A DNA stretch of 64,000 nucleotides from assembly GCA_035259205.1 (NCBI GenBank), contig DATFWO010000036.1:1-64000 (forward strand), written 5' to 3'. Of this stretch, positions 18,988 to 28,030 are shown piece after piece. The notes beneath the pieces are model-generated. The model was not told the origin of the DNA and made no database searches. It was given only the letters and a program-made list of their open reading frames with translations. The translations under genes and the position numbers were made by a program. Each line of letters opens with the position of its first letter. Position 1 is the stretch's first letter. Source of the stretch: SG8-41 sp035259205 (lineage in GTDB: Bacteria; Pseudomonadota; Gammaproteobacteria; Burkholderiales; SG8-41).

Positions 18988-20370
18988 ATGGGAAAAGACA
19001 TGAATGCCTCGCGCGCCGGGATTTCTCCGGAAATGCGGAAACTGAGTGCCTGGATCGCAGGGGCCATCGGGAAGCCCCTGCCTCCGCAGATCCTGGAGCG
19101 CGCGAAAGTGCACCTCGTCGATACCTTCGCCGCAATGGTTTCCGGCTCGCGCCTGCTCCCGGGCAGGAAAGCCATAGCCTACGTGAAAGCACGCGGCGGC
19201 AATCCCGAGGCGAGCGTCATCGGCACCCGCATCCTCACTTCGATACCCAACGCGGTCCTCGCCAATGCCATGCTGGCGCACGCCGATGAGACCGACGACA
19301 CCCATCCGCCTTCGCGCACCCACCCGGGCTCCGGCGTAATCCCGGCAGCACTCGCCATCGCCGAGCGTGACAGGCTGCCGGGGCAAGCCGTGCTGCGTGC
19401 GATCGTGCTGGGGTACGACGTCTGCGCACGCATGCTGCTCGCCATCGACGAGTTGCATTTCCGGCGCACCGGGCATCACCCGAGCGCATTCGGACGTGTT
19501 TTCGGCGCGGCAGCCGCTGCGGGCGCGCTGCTCGGGCTGAACGCACGAGAGACGCGCTATTTGCTGTCCTATGCCTCGCAACAGGCGGCGGGCCTGTCTA
19601 CCGTGTATCGGGACGCCCAGCACATAGAGAAAGCTTCCCTGTCGGGCATGCCGGCCCACAATGGCGTCGTGGCCGCGCTCATGGTGGCCGATGGCTTTAC
19701 CGGGGTCGATGACGTGTTCTCGGGCGAGCGCAGTTTCTTCTATTCGTTCGCTCCCGAGGCTGACCGCAAGCAATTGACGCGAGGACTGGGCAGCGAGTTC
19801 GAGATCTTGCGCTGTGGCATCAAGCGCTGGTCGGCCGGAGGGCCGATCCAGGGTCCGCTGCACGTGCTGCGCGACCTGATGCACCAACACGCGTTCAAGC
19901 CCGCCGACGTCGAAAAGCTCGTCGCGCGGATGCCCGAAAAGGACCTCCACAGCGTCAACAACCGCGATATGCCCGACATCTGCGTTCAGCACCTGCTTGC
20001 TGTGATGCTGCTGGACGGCACGGTAACCTTCAAGTCGGCGCACGACTATGGCCGCATGAACAATCCGAAGGTCCTGGCACTGCGTCGGCGCGTGCAGGCA
20101 GTGGGCGACCCGGCGTTGAACGATGCGCTGCGCCGCTGGCGTTGCGTGATGGAAATCACCCTGAAAGACGGGCGCACGCTGACTCACCGGACGATGGCCG
20201 CCAAAGGCACCTCGGAGGATCCGCTGACGCCCGAGGAAGAGGAGGAAAAGGCGCTCGACCTGATCGTGCCGGTGCTGGGCAGGCGCCGCGCGCAGGCGCT
20301 GATGGCGGCGCTGTGGAATTTCGAGCGTATCAAGGACGTCCGCTCGCTGCGCAGGCTCATCACGATCTGA
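18988..20370 (+). CDS. MmgE/PrpD family protein (2)
   Basis: A 460-residue MmgE/PrpD homologue. Seen are AKVHLVDTFAAMVSGSRL, NAMLAHADETDDTHPPSRTHPG (the conserved Asp-rich active-site region), AIVLGYDVCARM, HPSAFGRVFGAAAAAGALLGL, and a C-terminal lobe with CVMEITLKDGRTLTHRTMA. The end is extended by a Glu-rich segment (LTPEEEEEKALDLI) typical of the group. It is followed after 37 bp by a Bug gene on the same strand, so the pair is probably cotranscribed. Its HADETDD block is intact, which supports an active hydro-lyase or decarboxylase. The substrate is not known. Confidence 0.9.
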   Translation: MGKDMNASRAGISPEMRKLSAWIAGAIGKPLPPQILERAKVHLVDTFAAMVSGSRLLPGRKAIAYVKARGGNPEASVIGTRILTSIPNAVLANAMLAHADETDDTHPPSRTHPGSGVIPAALAIAERDRLPGQAVLRAIVLGYDVCARMLLAIDELHFRRTGHHPSAFGRVFGAAAAAGALLGLNARETRYLLSYASQQAAGLSTVYRDAQHIEKASLSGMPAHNGVVAALMVADGFTGVDDVFSGERSFFYSFAPEADRKQLTRGLGSEFEILRCGIKRWSAGGPIQGPLHVLRDLMHQHAFKPADVEKLVARMPEKDLHSVNNRDMPDICVQHLLAVMLLDGTVTFKSAHDYGRMNNPKVLALRRRVQAVGDPALNDALRRWRCVMEITLKDGRTLTHRTMAAKGTSEDPLTPEEEEEKALDLIVPVLGRRRAQALMAALWNFERIKDVRSLRRLITI

Positions 20371-20407
20371 CAGGATTACGTTTCCGGATAGAGCCGCCGG
20401 AGTAGCG

Positions 20408-21376
20408 ATGCAAAAACGACGCCTCATTGCATGGATGTTCGCCGCAGGGACGGTCATTCCCGGTACGGATGCGGTCGTCGCCCAGAACTATCCGAGCAAG
20501 CCCGTGCGCATCGTGACGGCGGCCGCCGGTGGCAGTCCCGATTTCGTGTCGCGCATGATCGCGCAGGGCATCTCCGGTCCGCTGGGCCAGCAGGTGATCG
20601 TGGACAACCGATCGAGCGGCATCATACCGGCCGAGATCGTGGCGAGGGCGCCGCCCGACGGCTACACGTTGCTGGTTACGAGCAACGTCCTGTGGATCGT
20701 GACCTTGATGCAGAAAACGCCCTACGATCCGGTGAAGGATTTTTCACCGATCTCGCTAACGAACCAGGCGCCTGCCGTGCTCGTCGTGCATCCTTCCGTG
20801 CCGGCGAAATCCGTGAGAGAGCTGATCGCGCTCGCCAGAAGCAGGCCGGGCGAGCTCAACTATTCCTCGTCCACGAATGGAACGGCATCCCATCTCGCCG
20901 GGGAGTTGTTCAAGACGATGGCCGGCGTCGACATCGTGCGCATTGCCTACAAGGGCGCGGGGCTCGCGATCAACGACCTCATCAGCGGGCAGGTGCAGCT
21001 CACCTTCGTAACGGCGACATCGGTCATGCCGCACGTCAAGTCGGGGCGGTTGCGTGCGCTGGCGGTCACGAGCGCCAGGCCATTCGCGCTGTTTCCCGAG
21101 TTACCTACCGTGGCGGACTCGGGTATCCCGGGGTACGAGGCCACATCGGTGGGTTGCGTGCTGGCGCCTGCGAGAACCTCCGAAGCCATCATCCAGCGCC
21201 TGCATCAGGAGATCGTACGATTCCTCAGCACGAACGAGACCAGGGAAAAGTTTTTCAGTTCCGGCTCGGAAGTCGTTGGCGGTACCCCTGAGCATCTTGC
21301 CGCCGCGATGAAATCCGAAATGGCCAGGATGGACAAAGTCATCAGGAACGCCGGCATACTGGAGGCCAAGGACTAG
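20408..21376 (+). CDS. Bug/TctC family periplasmic solute-binding protein (4)
   Basis: A 322-residue binding protein with signal peptide ending TDAVVAQ, then NYPSKPVRIVTAAAGGSPD. The first ligand loop is AAAGGSPDFVSRMIAQGI. The second block is VDNRSSGIIPAEIVARAPPD, where the usual RPGAGG is RSSGII, a change shared with copy 6 (RPSGAIP). The hinge loop is RIAYKGAGLAINDLISG. This gene and copy 6 look like close relatives, and both are linked to MmgE/PrpD genes. It follows the MmgE/PrpD gene by 37 bp. The TAG stop lies inside the TAGAACCTAG motif. Confidence 0.94.
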   Translation: MQKRRLIAWMFAAGTVIPGTDAVVAQNYPSKPVRIVTAAAGGSPDFVSRMIAQGISGPLGQQVIVDNRSSGIIPAEIVARAPPDGYTLLVTSNVLWIVTLMQKTPYDPVKDFSPISLTNQAPAVLVVHPSVPAKSVRELIALARSRPGELNYSSSTNGTASHLAGELFKTMAGVDIVRIAYKGAGLAINDLISGQVQLTFVTATSVMPHVKSGRLRALAVTSARPFALFPELPTVADSGIPGYEATSVGCVLAPARTSEAIIQRLHQEIVRFLSTNETREKFFSSGSEVVGGTPEHLAAAMKSEMARMDKVIRNAGILEAKD

Positions 21377-21382
21377 GTTCTA
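21373..21382. repeat. TAGAACCTAG intergenic motif, copy 4 (minus orientation)
   Basis: CTAGGTTCTA on the plus strand overlaps the TAG stop of the upstream Bug gene. It lies between that gene and a convergent decayed Bug gene. Confidence 0.7.
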
Positions 21383-21384
21383 CG

Positions 21385-21980
21385 TCACTCCGGCTTGATA
21401 CCCGCCGCCTTGATGATTCTGCCCCACCTCTCCGTTTCGGTCTTGATGAGCCTGGCGAACTCTTCCGGCGTGCTCGTCGTGAGCTCGGCGCCATCCGCCT
21501 CGATACGCCTGCGCGTATCGGGGGTATTGAGGCCTTTCGTCAACGCGGAATTGAGCCGTATGGAACGTGGATCATCCTGACCTTGGTCAGCGACTGGAAC
21601 AGCTCTCCGGCCAGATGGGCGGGGCCGCCAGAGCCCGAGGATGAATAATTCAGCTTGCCGGGCCGCGATCGACACAGCGCGATGAATTCCGGCACCGTGC
21701 GCGCCGGAACGGCGGGATGCAGGACCAGCACATACGAGGTGTATCCGACCAGGGTGATGGGGACGAAATCGCGCTGGACGTCGTACGGCAGCGACGTGTA
21801 GACAGCCGGGGCCGTGATCATGACGGTGCTGCCCGCCATCAGGAGCGTATGACCGTCCGGCGGGGAATGCGCGACGATCTCGGCGCCGATCCTGCCCGCA
21901 GCGCCGCCTCGATTGTCGACGATCGCCTGCTGCTTGAACGCCTCCGTCAACTTCTGCGCGATGAGACGATATCAGGGGGA
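21385..21980 (-). pseudogene. Decayed Bug/TctC gene
   Basis: Pieces of one binding protein lie in different frames. A short PPDIV piece near 21975 is out of frame with RLIAQKLTEAFKQQ. The next piece runs through VDNRGGAAGRIGAEIVAHSPPDGHTLL to VRMIHVPYG near 21560. The frame then shifts to LNSALTKGLNTPDTRRRIE and the normal ending WGRIIKAAGIKPE. About 80 residues of the second lobe are missing at the junction, and the signal peptide and first block are absent. Two frame changes plus two deletions mean it cannot make a working protein. It borders the beta-propeller gene directly. Confidence 0.88.
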
Positions 21981-22011
21981 ACGTCCTGGCTAGAGGCCGG
22001 AGCGGCTCCAT

Positions 22012-23928
22012 TCACCTGGCGAGGCCTATCACCGCAGGTAGAAAGCTCACGCGCCTGATCTCGCCGAGACGGTTGCCAGCGAGCTCGCCTTCGACGATTT
22101 CGTAGCCCATCAATGCGAATACCCGGCTGCCGGCAAAGATGGGTCGTGAGTTGCCATACCAATCGACGCACGAGGCACGGCAGCCGTCGTTCGTGCTCGC
22201 ATCGGAGCGCGATTCGAGCGCGCCGAGCTCGCTCAAACGCAGCGACCGGTTGCGCAGGAACAGCACCGCCGCGGATTCGTGCCGCAGTTGCCGCGCAGCA
22301 GCGCGGTTGCCGCCGATGATGGGCAGCCCGACGTAGCCGGCGCTGTCGCTCTCGGGTTTATAGTAGAAACCGTGGCTGCGCGTCTCGCCCTGCGCCGCAT
22401 CCCGGCGCGTGTACCGGTCTTCCGCCGCAGGCACGCCCGCAAGCCGGACGCTGGTGAAGTGGAGGTCCTGGCCGTCGCTGCCGACCGCTACCGCGTCGGC
22501 GCCTAATGCTTCGATGCGATCCACGCCGTGTGCAAGCGGCACTTCATGCGCCCTGGCGTCGCCCGCGTAGCGCACCGCGTAGAGCTGCGAATAAAGCGTG
22601 CGCTGCGCCCGGTTCCACCCGGCACCCGCGCCGTAGAGCAGATAATCTCCAACGTAGCGGTTCTGCACGGCGTAGCCTTTCGGCCCCGGCAATGCCTTGT
22701 AGCTCGCTACCGGAGCGCTCGACTTGCCGTCGCCAAATATCGCAACTGGCACCCGCAACAGCGCGAAATCGCCTGAATTGATCTCCGCAGCCCACATGCC
22801 GTCTCCCCTGCCGTTGGACCGGATGAGCACGTTGAGATGGCCGTCGTCTCCTTCCAGAAAAGAAAACTGATCGATCGGACTGCCCGCGACCTTGAGCGCG
22901 GTCGGCGCGCTGCCGTCGAGGGGTATGCGGAATACCGCTGAAGCCGGAGTGGTCGCCGACTGCGCACGCCGGCCCTGGGTCGTCCACACGTACACCGATC
23001 CGCCCGAGACGTAGAACACCCGGCCCGGCGCCCCGAGGACGGCGGTGCTTGCGCAATCGACCTCGGCGCGCGCGAGATCGCACACGGTGACCGTGTGCAG
23101 CGCGACGCCCTGGTACGGATCGAGCTCGTCCTCGGTCCGGTAGATCCGCGTCGCAGGCGCAATGCGCTTGAAGTCGGCGGCCGTGCCTCCAGCGCGCCAC
23201 CGGCGCATCGCGGGAAACGACGACCACGGCTCGCCGCCCCGCGGGTTGAGCTGCAGCGGCGTGTAGAACACGAGCTTGCTCCCGATCAGCCGGCTCGCGT
23301 AGTTGCGCGAAGAGTAGTAGTCGTTCGATCGCAGGTGATAGGTCGCGCGGTAACTCAGCCTCCCTGTAGGCGAGATCTCGAACAGCCCCACCTCTGTGCC
23401 ACCGCGCGCGTAGCTGTAGCCGATCACCGCGATGGTGTTGTCCGAGATCAGCATCTCGTCGTACCAGGCGCCGCCGGGATCGATGCCGCTGCCATAGGCA
23501 TCCGCGACCGAAACGGGTTTGAGATCCCCTTCGCGGATGCTCACGGTGAAGAGCCGGCCGCGCCGCAGAATGACGAGGTAGTCGCCGTGCCGCTTGACGA
23601 TGCCGCCCTCGTCGACCCCGGCGTGCTGGACGTTGGTTATGGAGTCCGCGACAGAACCTGCCTGCTCGGCCATCTTGGCTGCCGGCTCGGCCTTCGAGAG
23701 GGCGCTCATGCCCGGTGGCGGCGGACTTGCCGGCGCCTGCCTGAGGCGTTCCGTGTCGACCCGGAGCCGGTACTCCTCGGCCCAGCGCTCGAACAGGTCC
23801 GAAATCTCCTGGTCGCTCGCAAACGCCTGCAGTGTCTTGCGCGGCGCGGCGTGCGCAAGCTGCGCGCCGGCAAAGGTAAGGACGGCAAGAGCGAATACAA
23901 GCACGATCCGCAAGCTCCTGTTGGTCAT
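22012..23928 (-). CDS. Secreted beta-propeller domain protein (PF09826 type)
   Basis: A 638-residue exported protein with a signal peptide (SLRIVLVFALAVLTFAGAQLAHA). The segment TNVQHAGVDEGGIVKRHGDY matches the hallmark of the Beta_propel family, whose usual form is TNVQVxGVDExDIVKTDG. Seven or so blades follow, for example RRGRLFTVSIREG and MLISDNTIAVIGYSYARGG. A C-terminal pair of cysteines (DGCRASCVDW) may form a disulfide. The ATG is set by GAGGAG eight bases upstream; an ATG five codons earlier overlaps that site. The family's function is unknown and many members have C-terminal inhibitory or binding domains. It is probably periplasmic or secreted. Confidence 0.87.
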   Translation of the reverse strand: MTNRSLRIVLVFALAVLTFAGAQLAHAAPRKTLQAFASDQEISDLFERWAEEYRLRVDTERLRQAPASPPPPGMSALSKAEPAAKMAEQAGSVADSITNVQHAGVDEGGIVKRHGDYLVILRRGRLFTVSIREGDLKPVSVADAYGSGIDPGGAWYDEMLISDNTIAVIGYSYARGGTEVGLFEISPTGRLSYRATYHLRSNDYYSSRNYASRLIGSKLVFYTPLQLNPRGGEPWSSFPAMRRWRAGGTAADFKRIAPATRIYRTEDELDPYQGVALHTVTVCDLARAEVDCASTAVLGAPGRVFYVSGGSVYVWTTQGRRAQSATTPASAVFRIPLDGSAPTALKVAGSPIDQFSFLEGDDGHLNVLIRSNGRGDGMWAAEINSGDFALLRVPVAIFGDGKSSAPVASYKALPGPKGYAVQNRYVGDYLLYGAGAGWNRAQRTLYSQLYAVRYAGDARAHEVPLAHGVDRIEALGADAVAVGSDGQDLHFTSVRLAGVPAAEDRYTRRDAAQGETRSHGFYYKPESDSAGYVGLPIIGGNRAAARQLRHESAAVLFLRNRSLRLSELGALESRSDASTNDGCRASCVDWYGNSRPIFAGSRVFALMGYEIVEGELAGNRLGEIRRVSFLPAVIGLAR

Positions 23929-24034
23929 GGCAAAGCTCCTCATTGTTATCGACAGAGCCGAGGCGGCCGGCCCATCCGCCGCTCACGCTCGATGCCTATT
24001 AACGATGGGCGAGCCAGGATGGGGTTAGGTGCGG

Positions 24035-24069
24035 GAAGGATGAAGGAGGAGGGATGAGGGATGAGGGAT
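24035..24069. repeat. Heptamer array, GAGGGAT family (5 units)
   Basis: Five 7-bp units: GAAGGAT, GAAGGAG, then GAGGGAT three times. It lies in the divergent gap before the fused selenoprotein gene. The same family recurs at 44476, 50620, 56822 and 63959. Confidence 0.85.
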
Positions 24070-24102
24070 CACGAGAAATGGTAGAGTGGACCGAAAGCTG
24101 GT

Positions 24103-24112
24103 TAGAACCTAG
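24103..24112. repeat. TAGAACCTAG intergenic motif, copy 5
   Basis: Exact 10-mer just upstream of the fused UGSC gene. Its last bases overlap the AGGAG ribosome site (24111-24115) of that gene. Confidence 0.7.
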
Positions 24113-24122
24113 GAGCAGATAG

Positions 24123-25730
24123 ATGGCCGACAGCATCCTGGCATACGATCCGGTGGCACCGGCGCACGGCGAGGTGCGGCATTCACGCCGCGCGCTCGAC
24201 GGGCTCGCCGGAAAAGTCGTCGGATTCATCGACAACGCCAAGCCCAATTTCAACTACCTCGCGGACGATCTGGCGGAGCTCTTGATCGGGAAGTACGGTG
24301 TCGCAGGCGTGGTCCGGCACCGTAAGCGCGGCCAGGTGCCGGCCGGTGACGCGGTGATCCGCGAGCTCGCCGAGCAGTGCGACGCGGTCATCACCGGATC
24401 GGGTGACTGAGGGTCCTGCACGTCGTGGAGTATCCACGACAGCGTAGAGGCGGCGAAGCACGAGCTTGCCGCGGTGACCGTCTGCTCGACCGCGTTCACC
24501 CAGCTCGGCCACGCGCAGGCGAAAAGCCTGGGCTATCCCGACCTGCCGATCGCAGTCATTCCGCATCCCTTCGGCAACCGCATGCGCGATGAAGTGCGGC
24601 GTCTCGCCGCAGAGTGCGTCGACAATATTGCTCAGTTGATCTGCGGTGCGGGGGGATCAACCTCGCAGCCGGTCGTGCGCGCCCCCGCCGCAGCCCGCGC
24701 CGCGCTGGTCGAGATTCCCGGCGATCTCGACGAGCTCAACCGGTTCGTCCACGAGCGGCGCTGGGGTGACGGGCTGCCGGTCGTGCCTCCCACGCAGGAA
24801 CGCGTGGCGCGCATGCTCTCCGCAACCTGCCGGGCGCCCAACGAGATCATCGCGAGCATCGCGCCGGCGTTTGGCGCGGCAACCGTGGAGCGCATCGCGA
24901 TCAATGCGGTAATGGCGGGCTGCCATCCGGAATATCTGCCGGTCCTCATCGCCGCCGCGGAAGCGGTGGCCGAGCCGAGGTTCAACCTGGGGAGCATACA
25001 AACGACGACTAATCCGGTGACAGTATGGCTCATCGTCAACGGACCGATTGCGGCAAAGCTCGGCATCAACAGCGGCACCAATTGCCTGGGCCCAGGCAAC
25101 TGGGCCAATGCGACCTTGGGGCGCGCGATGCGTCTCGTCCTCCAGAATGTCGGCGGCGCGCTGCCGGGCGACATCGATCGCGCCACCCAGGGGCAGCCCG
25201 GCAAGTACACGTTCTGCTGCGCCGAGAACGAGGAAGCGAGCCCCTGGGAGCCGCTGCATGTGGAGCGCGGCTTCGCACCCGCCTGCAGCACGGTAACCGC
25301 CGCGGGCGTGTCCGGCACTTTGAACATGAATACGCACGCAAAGGATGCGGGCGACCTGCTGCGGGTGATCGCCGATACGATGACCTACCCGGCCGGCAGC
25401 GACTTCACCTTCGGTGGCGCGCCGTGGCTCGTGCTGTCGCCCGAACACGCGCAAGTACTGGCGCGGGGCGGCCTGAGCAAGTCCGAGGTCAAGCGCCACC
25501 TGTGGGAGCAGGCGCGGCTGCTGGGTAGCCGCCTCTCGGCAAAGGATTTCGCGCGGGTGCAAACCGGCCGCCGTGCCGATCTGGGCGAAATCGGACCGGA
25601 CACCTTCATCACGATTTCAGCCGGTCCCGACGACATCAACCTCATCGTCGCGGGCGGCGCCGGCACGCATTCGGTGTATCTGCCGGTCTCGGGACACGTG
25701 CGGCCCGTCACGCGGGAAATTGCGCCATAG
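24123..25730 (+). CDS. UGSC-motif selenoprotein fused to its partner domain (Sec96, in-frame UGA)
   Basis: The frame is open from ATG 24123 to TAG 25730 except for one TGA at 24408-24410, which I read as selenocysteine. It gives SGD-U-GSC-TSWS, the UGSC motif of a known (seleno)protein family. Residues 1-180 are the UGSC domain (LAGKVVGFIDNAKPNFNYLAD, CDAVITGSGD, CSTAFTQLGHAQAK, IAVIPHPF). Residues 195-535 are a second domain (RWGDGLPVVPPTQERVARML, IAINAVMAGC, KYTFCCAENE). Locus 2 (44553-46188) encodes both parts as separate genes, and homology continues on both sides of the TGA here. A bacterial SECIS-like hairpin follows the UGA. AGGAG lies eight bases before the ATG. U-x-x-C suggests thiol redox chemistry; the reaction is unknown. 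Confidence 0.9.
24422..24440 (+). promoter_or_regulatory. Bacterial SECIS-like hairpin for Sec96
   Basis: Begins 11 nt after the UGA. GTCGTGG-AGTAT-CCACGAC forms a perfect 7-bp stem; the loop's outer A and U can also pair, leaving the loop GUA. Bacterial SECIS elements need a hairpin inside the coding region with G/U in a small apical loop about 16-37 nt from the UGA; here the loop starts 19 nt after it. Locus 2 has the same geometry. Confidence 0.82.
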
Positions 25731-25874
25731 CGTCAGCCGACTGAACTTTGGTGCAGGTTCGGCTCGGGCATTTATTCCCTACAATTCCGGTACGCCATGC
25801 AATTTGGGTAAAGTACCCGCGGCGTGCGGCGCCGGGTGGATCGCCGCCGTTCCCGGGAACGTCACAAGAAGGTC

Positions 25875-26441
25875 ATGAATATGAAACCGGCAAAGTTCGT
25901 CGTCTTCTGTTTCCTGGCAGTCGGCACGTTGGCCGCCCAGGACGTAATGGCGCAGTTCGGCAGCGGCCCCCCGGAGGGCGGCATGCCGGGAGGCGGTATC
26001 CGCGGTCAACGGATGCAGCGCGGAGAACCGCCCAGGACTCAGCGCCCGGCCACGGAGGAGGATATGGAGAACATGATCGACTATCGGCTCTCGCTGCTCC
26101 AGGAAGACCTCAAGCTCTCGGCCGATCAGGAAGGCGTGTGGCGTTCCTATTCGGACAAGGTGCACTTCCTCCTTTCCGACATAACCAGGGAGCGGCGCCG
26201 GCTGCAGTCGGGCATGTCCATGAATGCCCTCCAGCAGGTCGATCATGCCGTCGACGTGGCGCGCAATCGCCTGACGGCGTGGGAGGACGTCGCCGTTGCC
26301 GCGAAGACGCTGTACCAGCAGCTCACGCCACCGCAGCGAGCCATGGTCGACGCCCGGTTTTCGAGCATCTTCACGCCGATCACGGACGGCGGCGCCGTCA
26401 ATCCCTACGAACGGGCGGGAGTGCAGCGAATCACCCCGTAG
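25875..26441 (+). CDS. Spy/CpxP-like periplasmic LTXXQ-type protein
   Basis: A small exported protein (188 residues) with a signal peptide cut near VMAQ, then a Gly/Pro/Arg-rich linker to about residue 60. The helical core has the two repeats that define the family: LSADQEGVWRSYSDKV, and later LTPPQRAMVDARFSSIF. Spy and CpxP are periplasmic chaperones or stress-sensor modulators. Two in-frame ATGs (25875, 25881) follow AAGAAGG; either would work. It precedes the exported dienelactone hydrolase by 90 bp on the same strand. The chaperone role is inferred from the family. Confidence 0.85.
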   Translation: MNMKPAKFVVFCFLAVGTLAAQDVMAQFGSGPPEGGMPGGGIRGQRMQRGEPPRTQRPATEEDMENMIDYRLSLLQEDLKLSADQEGVWRSYSDKVHFLLSDITRERRRLQSGMSMNALQQVDHAVDVARNRLTAWEDVAVAAKTLYQQLTPPQRAMVDARFSSIFTPITDGGAVNPYERAGVQRITP

Positions 26442-26531
26442 CCTCCTCAATCTTGACTGTGGCAGCGGCAAGGTGGAAGCTCTTGCGGCCCGACTGTGAC
26501 CCGCACTCTGCCAATCGAAGGAGCCACTGCC

Positions 26532-27419
26532 ATGGAACGAAAGAAAGCGAGCGATTTTCCCCCGGAGGTTCTCAAGCTGTTCGACGGTTACGTTCACGGC
26601 GCGATTAGCCGCCGCGAGTTCCTGGACCGCGCGGCAAAATTCGCGGTGGGCGGTTTCACCGCCGCAGCCATGCTGGAAAGCCTCAAGCCCAACTTCGCGT
26701 GGGCACAGCAGGTTGCCAAGGACGATTCCCGTATCCGGGTCGAGTACCAGACCTACCCGTCGCCCCAGGGCTCGGGAAACATGCGCGGCTACCTGGCGCG
26801 GCCTGCAAAATCCGGCGGCAAATTGCCCGGCATCGTGGTCATCCACGAGAATCGCGGTCTCAATCCGTATATCGAGGACGTCGCGCGGCGCCTCGCGGCG
26901 GCGAACTTCGTCGCCTTCGCGCCTGACGCCCTCACGCCCGTCGGCGGCTACCCGGGCGACGAAGACAAGGCGCGAGACCTGTTCGCCAAGCAGGACGCCG
27001 CAAAGAGGACCGAGGATCTGGTCACCGGCGCCGAGTTTCTGAAATCGCGCCCGGAAGTGGGCAAGGTCGGCGCCGTGGGTTTCTGCTTCGGCGGCGGTAT
27101 CGTCAACGTGTTCGCGGCGCGCATGCCGGACCTGGCAGCGGGGGTGCCCTTCTATGGGCGACAAGTCAGCGCCGAGGAAACCGCAAGGATCAAGGCGCCG
27201 CTCCTGATCCATTACGCCGAGAACGACGAAGGCATCAACAAGGGCTGGCCGGCCTATGAAGCCGCGCTCAAGGCGAACAAGGTCAGGTACGAGATGCACA
27301 CGTATCCCGGCACCCAGCACGGCTTCCACAACGACACGACGCCCCGCTACGACGAAGCTGCCGCCAAGCTGGCGTGGCAGCGGACGGTCGATTTCTTCAA
27401 CAAATACGTGCGTGCCTGA
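26532..27419 (+). CDS. Tat-exported dienelactone hydrolase family protein
   Basis: An alpha/beta hydrolase (295 residues) with an N-terminal twin-arginine signal ISRREFLDRAAKFAVGGF. That predicts export of the folded enzyme, whereas classical dienelactone hydrolases are cytoplasmic. The nucleophile elbow is GFCFGG with Cys, as in dienelactone hydrolase. The acid and His of the triad are in YAENDEGIN and GTQHGFHND. Oxyanion-side blocks are IVVIHENRGLNPYIEDVARRLA and AFAPDAL. The start is supported by GAAGGAG upstream of ATG 26532. It could cleave lactones or esters from aromatic breakdown in the periplasm; the exact substrate is unknown. Confidence 0.9.
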   Translation: MERKKASDFPPEVLKLFDGYVHGAISRREFLDRAAKFAVGGFTAAAMLESLKPNFAWAQQVAKDDSRIRVEYQTYPSPQGSGNMRGYLARPAKSGGKLPGIVVIHENRGLNPYIEDVARRLAAANFVAFAPDALTPVGGYPGDEDKARDLFAKQDAAKRTEDLVTGAEFLKSRPEVGKVGAVGFCFGGGIVNVFAARMPDLAAGVPFYGRQVSAEETARIKAPLLIHYAENDEGINKGWPAYEAALKANKVRYEMHTYPGTQHGFHNDTTPRYDEAAAKLAWQRTVDFFNKYVRA

Positions 27420-27424
27420 AAGGC

Positions 27425-27445
27425 GAGTGACGAGTGACGGGTGAC
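27425..27445. repeat. Heptamer array, GRGTGAC family (3 units)
   Basis: GAGTGAC twice, then GGGTGAC, immediately after the hydrolase stop codon. Same family as 49621, 52894 and 56763. Confidence 0.8.
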
Positions 27446-27553
27446 GGGCATCCGATGAGCAGCGAGAACCGTCGCATCGGGTCCAGTTCCGCACCTGAAC
27501 CCACCCTCACCAGGCAGGTCAAATGGATATCCAACTGACCGGAGGATATCCCC

Positions 27554-27946
27554 ATGCTCAATCACGATCTGCAACGAGACGAGGGAATACTGGTGTTACG
27601 ACCCGAAGGCCCGCTCGAGGCGACCGATTTCGATACGCTGGCCGCGCACGTCGACGCTTACCTCGAGCAGAACGGAACGCTGCACGGCGTGCTGATCGAG
27701 GCGAAGGCGTTTCCGGGCTGGAAGAACTTTGCCGCGCTGCTCGCCCATCTGAAGTTCGTCAAGCGCCATCATCGGAAGATCGAGAAGGTCGCGGTCGTCG
27801 CAGACGACGGTTTTGCGACCGTCATGCCGCAGATTGCCAGCCATTTCATACACGCGGAACTGCGGCACTTCGATCATGGACACGAAAGCGCCGCATGGGA
27901 GTGGCTGAAGGAAAGCACCCGCCGGAAAACCCGCACTGCGGCATAG
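27554..27946 (+). CDS. SpoIIAA-like (STAS fold) protein
   Basis: A 130-residue protein matching the SpoIIAA-like family. It opens with a strand pair ILVLRPEGPLEATDFDTLAAHVD, followed by LHGVLIEAKAFPGWKNFAALLAHLKFVKRHH and a core strand KIEKVAVVAD. The ending AELRHFDHGHESAAWEWLKE is typical. Members resemble anti-anti-sigma factors but lack the phosphorylatable Ser context, and their role is unknown. GGAGG ten bases before the ATG fixes the start. The gene is flanked by two different heptamer arrays. Confidence 0.9.
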   Translation: MLNHDLQRDEGILVLRPEGPLEATDFDTLAAHVDAYLEQNGTLHGVLIEAKAFPGWKNFAALLAHLKFVKRHHRKIEKVAVVADDGFATVMPQIASHFIHAELRHFDHGHESAAWEWLKESTRRKTRTAA

Positions 27947-27960
27947 TCGGCCTCGGGCCA

Positions 27961-28024
27961 GAGACTGGAGACTCGGGACCTGGTCCCCAATCCTTGGTCT
28001 CAGTCGCCGGTCCCTGGTCTCTCG
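27961..28024. repeat. Heptamer array, GACTRGG family, in inverted halves
   Basis: The left part reads GAGACTGGAGACTCGGGACC and the right part carries the opposite strand (TCCTTGGTCTC, GGTCCCTGGTCTCTC). The halves could pair as a long imperfect hairpin between two convergent genes. Confidence 0.75.
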
Positions 28025-28030
28025 TGCTGG

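Noticed and set aside
24408..24410. Ordinary stop codon ending a short gene, with a second gene starting at 24474
   Set aside because: The UGSC context, the matching second locus, homology on both sides and the hairpin all favour selenocysteine.
25748..25785. Sigma-70 promoter TTGGTG/TACAAT before the Spy-like gene
   Set aside because: The 26-bp spacer is too long and no better -35 box fits TACAAT.
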